DNA of 64,000 bases from Pleurostoma richardsiae (Eukaryota > Ascomycota > Sordariomycetes > Calosphaeriales > Pleurostomataceae): positions 1-64,000 of the forward strand of contig JANBVO010000029.1 in the NCBI GenBank assembly GCA_030052745.1. The letters are read 5' to 3'. The notes beneath the pieces are model-generated. The model did not search any database. It was not told where the DNA came from and saw nothing but the letters and a program-made list of their open reading frames with translations. Shown one piece after another: positions 46,101 through 57,074 of this stretch. The translations under genes were made by a program, and so were the position numbers. The number at the start of each line of letters is the position of its first letter. The stretch's first letter is position 1.

Positions 46101-49100
46101 AGCGGGCCATCTTCTCCAAGCGGCGGGGACTCGGGGCTCCCGCTCAGACATCAACAGTTTGTCTGAGATACAGCCAAGCTGGTGGGAAGACACCGCGATG
46201 GATCCGACCCAGATAGTGGCGACCCGGAAACCCTGCATAGCTGTGAGGAATGCTCGAAGAGGAAGTATGTCTCACCCCTGTGGCGAGGCCTTCAACGCCG
46301 CAGCAGCGCCCCTTAGACCGTCCGCAGACGCCTGGTCTGACCGAGGGCCTCCTTGCTCCTCTTGCAGACTCGCCGTGTTGCATGCAGATGATAGCGGCCT
46401 TTGCAATGCAGGCCGTGGCAATAGCCACGTTCTTCACGAGGCAGGTCGTTCCTGAGCACCTCAATGACGCTGGGATGACGATGATTCCGACTGACCGCAG
46501 CTGTCTGGCCTGATCTATGCAGGAACGCGATGGATCGAGCGGCGCAATTGCCAAAGTAAGTCATCGTCTCGCTGTGATCTTGACCGTTTCGGACCTGACG
46601 TGCCGGCGCAGGGTCCTCCTTCGGGTGCATCGCAATTAGTCGCTGCGGAGTCTTCTCCGTACGAGAGTCCCGCCGGATCGCAGGCCCCGCCGCGGCCCGC
46701 GGATGGCACGGGATTTTTTTGAACCACGTGGGTTATCGTCAGAGTGCTCGGGGCCTGTTCGCCGGGACGCAGCCCGCTGTCGCTCCCTCCGAAGGCCTGG
46801 ACTCTGGCGGACGCCGCTAGTTTTGCACCGGAGAGCAGTAGATGTTGACGTTAGAGAGACCGCGGCCACGGAGGTAGCATCCCAGGAGTCCTTGGGAAAT
46901 TGCGTCCAGCCACGAGGCTCTTGGTCTGCGGCCCCACAGAGGGCCAGACCCGCCCAGGGTCCTGCAGGCTGGGGTTTTCGGAGCTCAGGGTCTTCTTCTC
47001 TCGTGGCTCTCCGCTCGATCGCTCGCTTCCACGCAGACGACCAACCTCCTTGAGGAAGCCAACGCCTTCCTTGCATGCTTCCAAATAGCGGCGGAGGAAT
47101 GTCCAGAAGCACCCTTGCCCTGGTCGAAGAAGCGTCCATCGACAGCTTGACGCAACCCCCTGCCTAGGCTACCTGACTGTCGGATCGGCTGACTTCATCG
47201 CTCGAACCAGCAGGGCGTATCTCCTTGCTTGGATTGTTCACCAAATGACGCAGGACGATCCCTGGCGTGGGTCCTGTCGCCCAGCGGCGAGGTGGCATGG
47301 CCCCTTGGCCTTCCAGTGCCGGTCTCCCGTGTCACCAGAACTAACCTCCCATCCCTCATCAGAGGGGAGGGGGGTTTCGATAACAGGAAATCCGCCCTGG
47401 CATCCATCATCCGAACTCGCCGCGCTAGGAGGGGATGGTGGTGCCGTCGATGTGCCCTTGCTCTAGGTCTTGCCGTATCTCCATCCGGGCCATCTGTCAT
47501 GACCCATCTCCAAGGTGGTAGGAGTATGCTCGACCGGAATTCCCGCTGCTGGGCTGTCCTCACATATCACTTCTTGTGGTGACGTTAGAACAAGGCCGAT
47601 GGGTCAAGGTCATGACCATCGACTCGATGAGTTCGTGTGACACGATCTGAAGCGAACACGTGCGGTGGCTGCGCCTCTCGACAGAGAGCAGCGTCCATGT
47701 CCACCTAGTCCGAAACTCCTACCATCCTCCAAAATTCCAGGATGAGTGCTGCGGCAGGATGTCGGCCATGACCTCAAGCCGAATTCCAGGTCGATTTTCA
47801 GGACGACAGCCCTCGCACGGTAAGTGTTTGCTTGTTGCTTCACCGTCGTCCTTCCGTCTCAAGATCTCCCTTTCCAGTTTTCCAGTGAAGAGGGAATGCA
47901 CATGGCGATAGACATCGGTCTTCCCCTTGAGAGTTCGGCCTTCTGCCCTTATAGCTGGCTGGTTTCGGGGCGAGTTGCCCGCTGCAGCAAACGTGCTTTC
48001 GCTCGCATTCACTCCTGCTATTCGTCTCATTTTCCTGTCGCGTTCCTAATGGAAGTCATGGGCTACATCCTCAGCTACCTTGCAAGATCATTGCCGGTAG
48101 AAGATGCGATCACTGGATCATATGGACCTGAGGACCATCTAAGGTCTAACTGGCAAGGCCACAGAGAGGAAAACACAGGACCGGTGATACCAGTCCCTCG
48201 TTGACGGCACTTGCCCGGCGTTGTTGTCTGCCCAAGCGCTTGCTAGGTCGGCGGTGATGCGCTATCACCACTATGAGGTTGACGATAAGCTAGACGAATA
48301 TTTGCCTTCTTCGTCCGTGTTCAGTGGTTGATGACGCTGGCAGTTGTTGGAGCTGGAGGCCCTGGGAGAATAGGTTGACAGCATTCTCAATCGACATTGG
48401 AACGCTGGTGGAATGTAAGAGACGCGGCCGCTTGTTAGCCGAGCCGTCATTGGAATTGTGTCTATTCTGATCCAGAGAAAGATGAAGGCGCTCAGAAAGA
48501 CGGAAAGGAAGTCTTCAGTGGGTGATGCGAGGTGTTACTAGATATTCCAAGAAGATGAATGCGGCTTCCCGCAAGAGTGGGATAGACGTGCGATTTGAAA
48601 GAACATGCCAGCAGCACAGTTGTTATTAGATCCCTATCTATGTACGGAGTATGGGCTGTTTGTTATGATTTTCTGCATCGTCGGGGTGTTTCAGGTCTTC
48701 TTCCCCATGACGACATGCCCCTGGTTAATTTGCCGAGGACGCTCTCGTGGGAGGCTGTTTTCTTAGTCATCACGGCCCGGAGTGGCTGCCTTATCACCGT
48801 CGCCATTGGTACACCTCGTTGAGACTTCATGATTTGGTTGCTCAGGCTCTCATATCTGCCCGAGCATCACCTTCACGGCCCTTGCGCTCTGCTTGGGATC
48901 GTCACCGAGACCGTTCATGCTATAAATCCAGTTATCTTCATGCCTCGGGCAGTCGAGTGGCCGTCGCACTGCCGTGTGTTATGCAGCTCGGCTTGAAGCG
49001 CGCACGACACTACGTCGCATAGCGAGTCGCGGTGCAATGCAGTCACCGAACACACTGCTACACGTGCATGGTCAGCCCTTGATTTGAAGTCGATTATTTT

Positions 49101-49123
49101 GAGGTAACTGGCTCTGGACCGGT
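43128..49123. other. Long gene-free region downstream of the BrlA-like gene
   Basis: About 6 kb without a supported gene. Open frames up to 275 codons exist (for example minus 44349-43522), but they coincide with open frames on the opposite strand, have odd Arg/Gly/Cys-rich composition and lack intron signals. The first few hundred bases are probably the 3' untranslated region; the last few hundred before 49124 hold the promoter of the next gene. Confidence 0.5.
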
Positions 49124-51546
49124 ATGGCGCATCTACCGTCCTATCAAGAGGCGACCAGCCAGGACTGGCTCGAGGTCGTCAGTCCCTACATACCCCTGAG
49201 GGACTACCGCACTCTATGCCTGGTATCCAAGAGGTTCTATGAGCAGTTTGCTCCACGGCTATATAACAGCCCTCTCGCGATAGTTCGGGCGCTGGGCCTC
49301 GATCCAAACGATGGTGAGCCGGCCAACACAGCAGCTCATTAGTCTGCTCTGCTCACACACTTCCAGACCTCGCGTGGTTCTTCAAGTTCCTGAGGCGCAT
49401 GAAGTCTGCCCGGAGAGTCACGGCCGCACTTGTCGCAACTCTCGACTTTCGGGAGTTTGCTGTGGGCGTATCCGACTTCTATTCGGATCCCACAGACTGG
49501 GATATCTCGCAGACGTTCCGCCATTTCCCGTCTATCTTTCCAAATCTTTGCTGTGTCTTGCTTGATGGTCATTCCGAGTTCGATCCCAGCCCGCTTTCGA
49601 AGCCTGATGGTCCCAGTGGTGACTTGTTGACAGCCTCAGGATCCCTCCTTTTACTGAGCATGGTCCAGTGCCGGACCCCTCTGCCCGCAGGTTTCTTCCA
49701 GTCTCCATACCTGGCCGGCCTTGTCTACCTGGACCTGTCCCATGTCCCCGGGTCTCTAAAAAGTCTCCTCAGTCAGGGATCGTTCGGCTCGTCCTCGCTT
49801 CCCATGCTCCGGATTCTGAAGGCACGAGGCCGAGAGCTAGACGACAGGACGGCTATTCTTCTTTTCGAGGCATTTACAATCCAGCTCTGGAGCCTTGATT
49901 TAGGAGACAATGGCCTGACAGATGGGATGCTGGACTGCCTGATGAGGGAGAGCTTCCCTGTCCATGCCCTACAATCAGATACACACTTCTCTACAGAAGG
50001 AAAGATTAGCCTTCCCGATAGGGCCGGGAGTACTATCTACGGCCCGTTCACATTCATCGAAGAGTCGGGCTTCAGCGCTGGCTTGTCCCATCCGGGACGC
50101 TACTTCGCCGACGCGCCGTCCTACTCTCCTGCGGCCGATGCGCCCACGCCCGAGGGCGTATTTGTTCGCTCAGACGGCCGCACTGCTATCTGGCAAGACA
50201 CCGCCGAGAATGCGAGGCGCGTCTTGGGTGGCGACTGGGACAGGCGCATGCCAGATGCTTCAGAAGTGTATCTGTGTGACTTGTGCCAACGGCATGGTGG
50301 CATCACCCATCTATACCTGAACGGCAACAGCTTCAGTTCAGCGGGCATTCAGCGAGTTCTGCGGTTATCTCCCGGCCAACTAGAGCACTTTGAGTGCGAC
50401 TCAATGACCTTCCAGATCAACTGCCAAGGATTGCCCAAGTGGCTGCCAAATTCGAGCAAGCTGTATGGTTTCGTAGGGGGCGCCCATCTCTTCCGCCCTG
50501 TGATATCGTCTAATCTGCGTGTATTGCGGATTCACCACTCTCTGGTCACCCAGACACCGACCCTGGAGGCTGAGGACCTCACCTCGATGGCCAGGTTGTG
50601 GGTGGCGGAAACACACTTTCGAGACAGGGTCGAACTTGCGTACCCCCAGGCTTTCGTCCCCGACATGAACCCTCGCCTATACTCACTGACGCTCACCAAC
50701 ATCCCGCGGTATTCTACGGGTGGTATCATGAACAAATTGATCGGCTTCCTCCGTCTCGCTGCGGCCCAGGAGCGCGCCATCGCTGATGCTACTCAGTCCA
50801 ACCACCGACGAGCACCCACGATGCTGCAGGGCCTGCGGCACATCAGACTGGAGTTTGACCCGGACCCTACGGAGGAGCTTAGTACACTCGCTGACGGCGA
50901 CGTCTTTGACTCTGAGGAGCTGGCTAGCATGGCAGCCAAGGAGTTCAGCTTTTTCGGGGAGAGCGGATGGGCATCCTCGTCCCCAGCCACTGACTCCCAG
51001 TCGGAGAGAAAGGGACCTGCAGATGCGGGCTCAGGCACCACGCCGCCAGATGAACTCAAGCACCCGCCGTTCACGGAGACGGCAGAGCACCATCTCGAAC
51101 ACACCGGGACCTGGGCCGGGCGGAACTTCACCATCCCCGTCTGGATCGGCCCGGGCGTCCTTGGCCAGCACATAGCCGTAAACGAGTATATGAGGGCGCT
51201 GCGACATCCAGAGCTGCGCGCTGACGTGGTCCCGGCGTCTCCGAGCCACGTTGCTGCCGGCGTGCCTCCCGGCTCGTACATCTACCAGGCGGCCTGGGAT
51301 GCGATGCTGACGCCGACGGATATCAGCCGCCCAACGAAATCCGATCTGCGCTCCATGCAGGACGTGCTCGCTGCAATCAAGAAGTACCGCCTGGACACCA
51401 AGGCCGTTTACATGGCCTCCCAGGCACGCGGGGACAGCAACACCGCCTCGTCAGCGGACCGGTCGTCACACCCTCACTGGAACGGAAGGCTTGAGATCGT
51501 CTTCAACAACGGCGTGGCTCACAACTCGTCTGACTATTGGCGCTAA
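49124..51546 (+). CDS. F-box-like / leucine-rich repeat protein
   Basis: Two exons, 49124-49313 and 49367-51546, with a 53-nt intron (GTGAGC donor, CCAG acceptor); 789 residues. The junction restores GLDPND|DLAWFFKFLRRM. Residues 14-60 (DWLEVVSPYIPLRDYRTLCLVSKRFYEQFAPRLY) resemble an F-box: a Pro-bearing start, then LxxLxLVSKRF, as in substrate adaptors of SCF ubiquitin ligases. The middle has irregular leucine-rich segments: YLDLSHVPGSLKSLLSQG, LWSLDLGDNGLTDGMLD, GITHLYLNGNSFSSAGIQ and LRVLRIHHSLV. The C-terminal third is mostly charged with a folded-looking end (HWNGRLEIVFNNGVAHNS). Substrate and process are unknown. The gene ends 168 bp before the convergent GH12 gene. Confidence 0.78.
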
Positions 51547-51714
51547 CAGACTCGTGTAATCATTACTTCTATCCGCTGGTCTATGGAAAGTCGCCGAGCA
51601 ACATGTACAGAACATTATGTGCGGGTACAATATGTACATCAGAACAACAAGCCCAGGTCTCCCGTTGTCTTCTCAGTCGTCTATTACATCCGCAGCCCGC
51701 TACATTCGAAGGCA

Positions 51715-52917
51715 TTACTCCACAGAGCAGGTGTACGCGCTCGTGGTGAACACCGCATTCGACCCGATGAAGGCCTCCGTGCCAGCCCCGACGCTCAGCA
51801 AGTACTGGCTGGAAGGCAGGCCCTGGTTATCGACCAGATACGTCAGGAAATCCAGCAAATCGGTACTGTAATCCTGCATCGTCGACTGCGCCACGAAGGT
51901 GTACACGGTGTTCCCGCTGTGCGCCCCCTGGTACAGGTCGTACGCCGCCCCGCCGATCGTCGCCGTCGCGACGACGCTCTTGCTCGTGCTGATGGGATAC
52001 GCGCCCCCGACGGCGTCCAGCCACACCATGACCTCGTACTGCTCGCCGCCGCCGGCCGACGCGCCCGTGAACATGTCGTACGCGACGTTGGCGACCAGGC
52101 CGTCCCCGGCGTAGGCCCACGACCAGGTGGTCGGCACGCCGGCCAGGTCCGACAGCTGCCGGGGCGTGAAGTCGACCTCGGCGTTGGCGTACGACTTGAC
52201 GCTCGACGCGTTGCCCGCCCAGGACCAGCTGGTGTGCCAGACGAGCTCGGACCCGGCCATGCCGTCCGCGGTGGTCGCCTGCGAGCCGTTGCCGGTGCTG
52301 GCGCCCCAGAGGTTCTGGTACACGGCGTATTTGCCGACGTAGGCGACACCGCCGGTCCCGGTCATGGTCTTGGAGCCGCTGGTGTCGAGGACCGCGCGGT
52401 TCGCGGCAGTCGCGAGGCCGGTGGAGGCGGCAGGCGCGACGGAGGAGGCTGCTGCGGCGCTGGAGGCCGCGACGGAGCTTGAAGCCGCGATGGTGTCGGA
52501 GGGGGACACCGCGCTGGAGGTCACGACGGTGTTGAAGGACGCGATGACGGAGCTTGAAGGTGCGATAGTGACGGAAGCTGAGCTGAGGCTAGAAGCCATA
52601 GGGGTGGTGGAGACCGTGATACTGGTAAATGCCGGGACACGGTTGGACGTTGTGAGACTGCTCGTCGTGGGGATGATGCTGGAGGTTGAGAGAATGCTGG
52701 AGACTTTGAGCATGGTGGACGAGAGAGTCGAAGTCGATTTGCTGGAGGCCGTGGTTACAGTCGTCGAGCCATGTCCATGCGCCTGGATAGCTTGCTCTAT
52801 GGCTTCTATGGCTCGCTGTATAGCATCAGCTAAGGCCTGTGCCTTTGCTGGGAGTTGGATTGGGGCGGCGGTCGCCAGCCCGGCGAGGCATGCCAGGGTG
52901 ATGGTGGAAGGCTTCAT
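51715..52917 (-). CDS. Secreted GH12 family endoglucanase/xyloglucanase with N-terminal Ser/Ala linker
   Basis: A single-exon, 400-residue protein. Residues 1-18 (MKPSTITLACLAGLATAA) are a signal peptide. Residues 20-45 form an Ala/Gln helix, and about 50-170 a Ser/Thr/Ala/Val-rich linker likely to be O-glycosylated. The C-terminal 220 residues form the GH12 domain: YAVYQNLWGASTGNGSQAT, VKSYANAEVDF, PTTWSWAYAGDGLVANVAYD, YEVMVWLDAVGGAYPIS and AGTEAF. The expected catalytic pair is E295 (nucleophile, in YEVMVW) and E381 (acid/base, in GTEAF); the 86-residue spacing fits the family. Family knowledge: cleaves beta-1,4-glucans such as cellulose or xyloglucan outside the cell. Oddities are the long extension before the catalytic domain and Ala/Val at the two places where a conserved disulfide normally sits. 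A TATA-like element lies about 190 bp upstream. Confidence 0.88.
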   Translation of the reverse strand: MKPSTITLACLAGLATAAPIQLPAKAQALADAIQRAIEAIEQAIQAHGHGSTTVTTASSKSTSTLSSTMLKVSSILSTSSIIPTTSSLTTSNRVPAFTSITVSTTPMASSLSSASVTIAPSSSVIASFNTVVTSSAVSPSDTIAASSSVAASSAAAASSVAPAASTGLATAANRAVLDTSGSKTMTGTGGVAYVGKYAVYQNLWGASTGNGSQATTADGMAGSELVWHTSWSWAGNASSVKSYANAEVDFTPRQLSDLAGVPTTWSWAYAGDGLVANVAYDMFTGASAGGGEQYEVMVWLDAVGGAYPISTSKSVVATATIGGAAYDLYQGAHSGNTVYTFVAQSTMQDYSTDLLDFLTYLVDNQGLPSSQYLLSVGAGTEAFIGSNAVFTTSAYTCSVE

Positions 52918-54944
52918 CTTCTCGTGTGTGCGCGTGGTGTCACTGGTGGAGGAGATGTTGCTGGCCGAGGTTGGGACGGCGCTGACTGCCCGAGGGAGGG
53001 CAAAGAGAAGATAGGGGGAGACAGAAGAGATGGGCTGCGGACTGGAACCGGGCTGAGATGCTGCTGTCCCCTTTCGAAAAGCATATTGGCCTGGGAGCCT
53101 TCGATATTAATATACCAGTTTCAAAGAGGAGATCACGTCCCATGGCTATGGTCCACAGCGGAGAATATCTGCAGCACAATCCCATAGACGACTTTAGCTC
53201 CCTTCATTCTTGGCCACGGCTGACATCACTCGTGCGAGTCGCGAATTGCGCGGCCGGAGCTGTGGGGGTGATTCAGTCCAAATCCCTCCTTAGACTGACA
53301 CATGCCCGATGGCGATCCAAACTAAGGAGACCCTGGAGCAACGGCCGGGCAGCATCGATTGGCCGGACCGAAGCGGTGGGAGCGTCGTCGCGCCGGCGGA
53401 GGGAGGACGGGCTCTCGCGCCGGGTGGAGCACCGGAGAAGCCATTTCCTAATCCGGGGAATGCGATATGGCATTGGAGTGCGCGTCCTGCATCCAACAAT
53501 AGGGGCGGTTTTCCCGCGATGCAAACCTTAAAGCCCTCTGTGATGTCACCCGCGTCGTCGTCCCTGCAGGCCGTTGAAGTGGCAACGGGATTTCAGAGGA
53601 GGGAACAGGATCTGCCGAGATGGATGTGCACCAGCTCGCAGGGCAGGAATCTCGGGAATGATTCAGATGCACGTGTCTCGGGATGAGCGTGTTCTTCTAG
53701 ATCTTCCAGTCCCTGCATTCCATTCCAGTTAACCGGTCAGCGCTTCCTTTTCCCCCTGTTTTTCTCTCACGTAGAGCTCAGCGCAACCACGGTCCGGTAT
53801 CTGATCGAGACCAAACGACGCCGAAACTATCTGCAGCGGACATCTCGCCTCACCGTAGCGTCTGCTCGGGCTCTCGATATCTCGCTGGAGACGTCCAGGC
53901 TTGCGTCATCCGAGCACCCGTGCCAAGGCGGGAGTCTTTGGTCTGGGGAAGAAGGTTTGAGCCGTCGAGGCGATGGGACGGCGAGCTAGAGGAGTAGCAC
54001 GGGTGTAGGAGATGCCGAGGAGGTGGGAGCGCATCAGTGACCTCTATCGCCTCCACGTCCACGCCAGAAGAGCTTTCCAGTGTCGCCTTTCGAGGCTCTC
54101 ATTACCTCATTTCCGGCGTCGTAGCGCGGGAACACTCAGAGGGTGCCAGCTACAAGGTGTCTGACTGTCTCTGGTTAGACTTTCTCTGTCGGATGGTGCC
54201 ATCTGAAGAACTCTCTTCATGACTGTTCGGAAAGATCGATGCCCGCGGAATCTTCCTTGCAATCTCGCCTCCGATGGTGAAAGTCACTGTGACGCTGGAG
54301 GGTTCGAGTGGAATCGAAGCTAGGAGGGAACTAGGAAAAACGTATCCTCTACATTGAGGCCACCTGGTATGGTATTCACTGAAGAGGTTGACTCCTGCCA
54401 CCAAGAAGGGCCACGAAATGCTCATCTCAAGAGATGGTCAATAGTGAGGGGAGGTAGTCATCGTCATACCCATCAGGACTCATACACAGATGATTACTGG
54501 ACAAGAGAGAAAACGAATCCTGCCATAGGCCAGACGTAGTAGACAATATGAGCATGTCCTGGTCTTGTTCACATCTGCAGCCAATTGCATGCTTAATGTC
54601 TCCTCTGCCAATGTGTCGAGCGGGAAGGATTTTGAGCAATGAGAATGACAGGAGCGCGGGCCGGAAGATCATCTGCAGGTCCCCCGGAATATGGGCGTTA
54701 CAGCACCCCTGGCCCCTGCCGCTTCGGGGGAGCACAGGCCACAAACCCCACGGCGGACAGGGGCAGAGATTGACATCATCATCGTCGCATCGCGTCGAGC
54801 TTTGCGTCCCTTGTCACACGGCAAAATGCGGCGGTGAAGTTTACGATCGCCTGTGTGTCTTTTCTTCTTCTTCACGCTGCGACAGCCAAGTAGAGGGCAG
54901 TCAATCTTTCTCACATCGAACTCCTTCAGAAGGTAGCGAGCGCC
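52918..54944. other. Intergenic region with GH12 and reductase promoters
   Basis: No supported gene. It contains the upstream region of GH12 (minus) and of the reductase gene (plus), which diverge from here. Open frames are short and on both strands. Confidence 0.5.
53104..53115 (-). promoter_or_regulatory. TATA-like element upstream of the GH12 gene
   Basis: Reading on the minus strand, TATATTAATAT lies about 190 bp upstream of the GH12 start codon. A TATA element is typical of strongly inducible genes such as secreted hydrolases; position and sequence are the only evidence. Confidence 0.5.
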
Positions 54945-55970
54945 ATGGCGATCATCCAGAACTGGCTGCCGCCGACGCGGGAAAACTACAACTTCATCCT
55001 CTTCTTCTGGCAGCTGTACCCGCTGGTAGGCAACCCCTCCCTCGAGCGTCGACGTGCCTGTTGTGCCCTTAGACTAATGATAGACACTTGATTGTCCAGT
55101 TTCCTTCACTGCAATGGCTCATATCGTGGTACGGCATGGGCAAGACCTCGGTCAAGAGCGTCCTCAATCTCCCCGGCCGCATCGGCTGGATGACTATGGA
55201 GTGTCCCGGCTTCTTGACGCTCCTCTACATCATGAAAACGCTTCCAGCTGAGCAAGGCATCACTGACCTGCCCTGGCAGAACAAGGTCCTTGCAGGCCTC
55301 TTCGTACGTCCTCTCTCCGCCACCTCCCTCCAGGCTGCGAAGCAGCGACTCTTGAGTTAACCGGCCGTGTGCCCCTCGTCAGGTCATCCACTACACCTAC
55401 CGCGCCGTGCTCTTCCCCTGGATCCAGCCCTCCATGTCCCCCATCCACATCATCGTCTGGTTTCTGGGCCTGGCCTTCCAGCTCGTCAACGCGACCTGCC
55501 TCGGCAGCTGGCTCGCCGCCTACGGGCCTACCACCCCCGCCGCCTGGGCCTCCCGCTCCGGCCTACTGCAGTTCAGCCTCGGCATCGCCGTCTTCTACCT
55601 CGGCCTCGCCGCCAACTACGTCCACGACGACGAGCTGCGCGAGATCCGCCGCCGCGAGCAGCTGCGCCAGGAGAAGGCCGCGCGCGAGGACCCCGCCGCC
55701 GCCGCCCGCAAGGGCGTCGAGAAGCACTACCAGATCCCGACCGCGGGGCTGTTCCGGTGGGTGCTGTATCCGCACTACCTGGCCGAGTGGGTGGAGTGGG
55801 CGGGCTTCTACCTCGCGTGCGGGCTCGACTGCGTGCCGGCGCGCATGTTCCTGCTCAACGAGATCGCGGCGATGCTGCCCCGCGCCGTGAAGGGGAAGAA
55901 ATGGTATGAGGCCAAGTTTGGCGAGGACAAGATCAAAGGGAAGTGGGCGGTCATACCGGGTGTATTGTGA
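54945..55970 (+). CDS. Steroid 5-alpha-reductase family protein (3-oxo-5-alpha-steroid 4-dehydrogenase domain)
   Basis: Three exons (54945-55025, 55100-55303, 55383-55970), 290 residues, with phase-0 introns of 74 and 79 nt (GTAGGC and GTACGT donors). Junctions read LYPL|FPSLQWL and LAGLF|VIHYTYRA. Several membrane segments are visible: NFILFFWQLYPL, CPGFLTLLYIM, IHIIVWFLGLAFQLVNATCL and LLQFSLGIAVFYLGLAANY. The C-terminal catalytic domain carries the family pattern, including KHYQIPTAGLFRWVLYPHYL-type residues, AEWVEWAGF and a KWYEAKF end. Family knowledge: these ER-membrane enzymes reduce enone or polyprenol-type double bonds with NADPH. Fungal members of this subgroup are largely uncharacterised, so the substrate is unknown. 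The gene is head-to-tail with the small VOC gene 360 bp downstream. Confidence 0.85.
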
Positions 55971-56165
55971 GCAAGTGCCGTGAGTCAAATGGGGGACTCT
56001 GTGTTGCTGTGTTTGCGGACTGGTGAGTTGGCGGGTGACGGGACCTGGTTATGGGCGTGATTCGTTGTAGCGATGGGTTTGTTGGCGCCTCTGTCACCGA
56101 TTCCATGTCATATCAGCCAGCGAGCATGTACGAGTAATTAGACGCAGCCCCTTGTCTTCTAAGAG

Positions 56166-56174
56166 TATATAATA
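56166..56174 (+). promoter_or_regulatory. TATA box upstream of the VOC gene
   Basis: TATATAATA lies 160 bp before the start codon of the following gene and is followed by a pyrimidine-rich stretch, as expected for a fungal core promoter. The purine repeat GAGCAAAGCAA (about 56272-56300) lies in the leader. Confidence 0.55.
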
Positions 56175-56333
56175 TGCCCTTGTTCCCTTCCATCTTCCAT
56201 TCCTCCTGCGGTGTACAGCCCACAGCAGCGCTACACATATGCAATTCTCGAGAGCATCATCTCAGAGAGCAAAGCAAGAGCAAAGCAAGAGCAAAAGAAA
56301 GAGCTTCTTCCAAGACGCAACGACCATCTCGCC

Positions 56334-56813
56334 ATGACCATCACCAAGGCCGGCCCCTCCCCCGTCCTCCACTCCATCAACCTCACCGTCCGCTCCGTGC
56401 CCGCCTCCCTCGACTTCTACCGCGCCCTCTTCAGCCTCCACGGCCGCGGCCAGACCCCCGACGGCAAGCACGCCATGTTCCTGCTCGCCAACGTCATGGT
56501 CGAGCTGCATGAGCGCGGCGGCCCCGCTCCACCGCAGCAGGGCACTCCCTCCGCCAGTGGCGGCGGCGGCGGGGGGGTCAACCTGAGCCTCGCGGTCGAG
56601 GATGTCGCACCGCTGCGCAGGGCGCTGCGGGAGGCGGGCTGGGCGTGGGAGGAGAGGGAGTACGGCGGCGGCAGCGGAGGGGAGGGGGCCGCCGGGGAGG
56701 TGTTGGCGTTTGCGGACCCGGACGGGTATGCGTGGGAGGTGGTCGGTGCTGGCGAGGAGGGAAGCGCAGAGGGGGATGGGTTCCCTGGTGAGGCGGCTTG
56801 TGGGTCGAAGTGA
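56334..56813 (+). CDS. VOC superfamily (glyoxalase/bleomycin-resistance fold) protein
   Basis: A 159-residue single-exon protein starting MTITKAGPSPVLHSINLTV; an in-frame ATG further upstream would translate the purine repeat, so I choose the start at 56334. Two beta-alpha-beta-beta-beta modules are visible. The first runs from HSINLTVRSVPASLDFYRAL to MFLLANVMVELHERG, the second from VNLSLAVEDVAPLRRALREA to LAFADPDGYAWEVVG. They are joined by a Gly-rich linker. Candidate metal ligands are the His of HSINLTV and the Glu residues of VELHE and YAWEVV. Family knowledge: VOC proteins include glyoxalases, dioxygenases and antibiotic-binding proteins; DPDGYAWE is the usual motif at the end of such domains. 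The specific function cannot be read from sequence. A TATA box precedes it. Confidence 0.82.
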   Translation: MTITKAGPSPVLHSINLTVRSVPASLDFYRALFSLHGRGQTPDGKHAMFLLANVMVELHERGGPAPPQQGTPSASGGGGGGVNLSLAVEDVAPLRRALREAGWAWEEREYGGGSGGEGAAGEVLAFADPDGYAWEVVGAGEEGSAEGDGFPGEAACGSK

Positions 56814-57074
56814 GGGACTACGAGGGTGATGGAGGCCGGCAGGTTGTCGTGGACGAGGAGCTTCTGCGCTGTCATTGCTGCTTAGGTGTTCGGGACTGGG
56901 GAACGGAAAGGGGAGGGTGGTTTAGTCGTTCGTAACAAGCCCGGCGGGCATAGAGAAAGGGGCGAATTGGCTTCTGAAGTTGGAAGAGAGCCTGCCTACT
57001 CTCAGACTTGACGTTGCTCACGAAGACAGCGCTGTTATGTATTGCACCTCACTGGGATCATCGTATCGTCCCCT

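Noticed and set aside
44991-47139. Several 130-206-codon open frames on both strands
   Set aside because: They overlap each other, lack ATG context and introns, and translate to low-information sequence.
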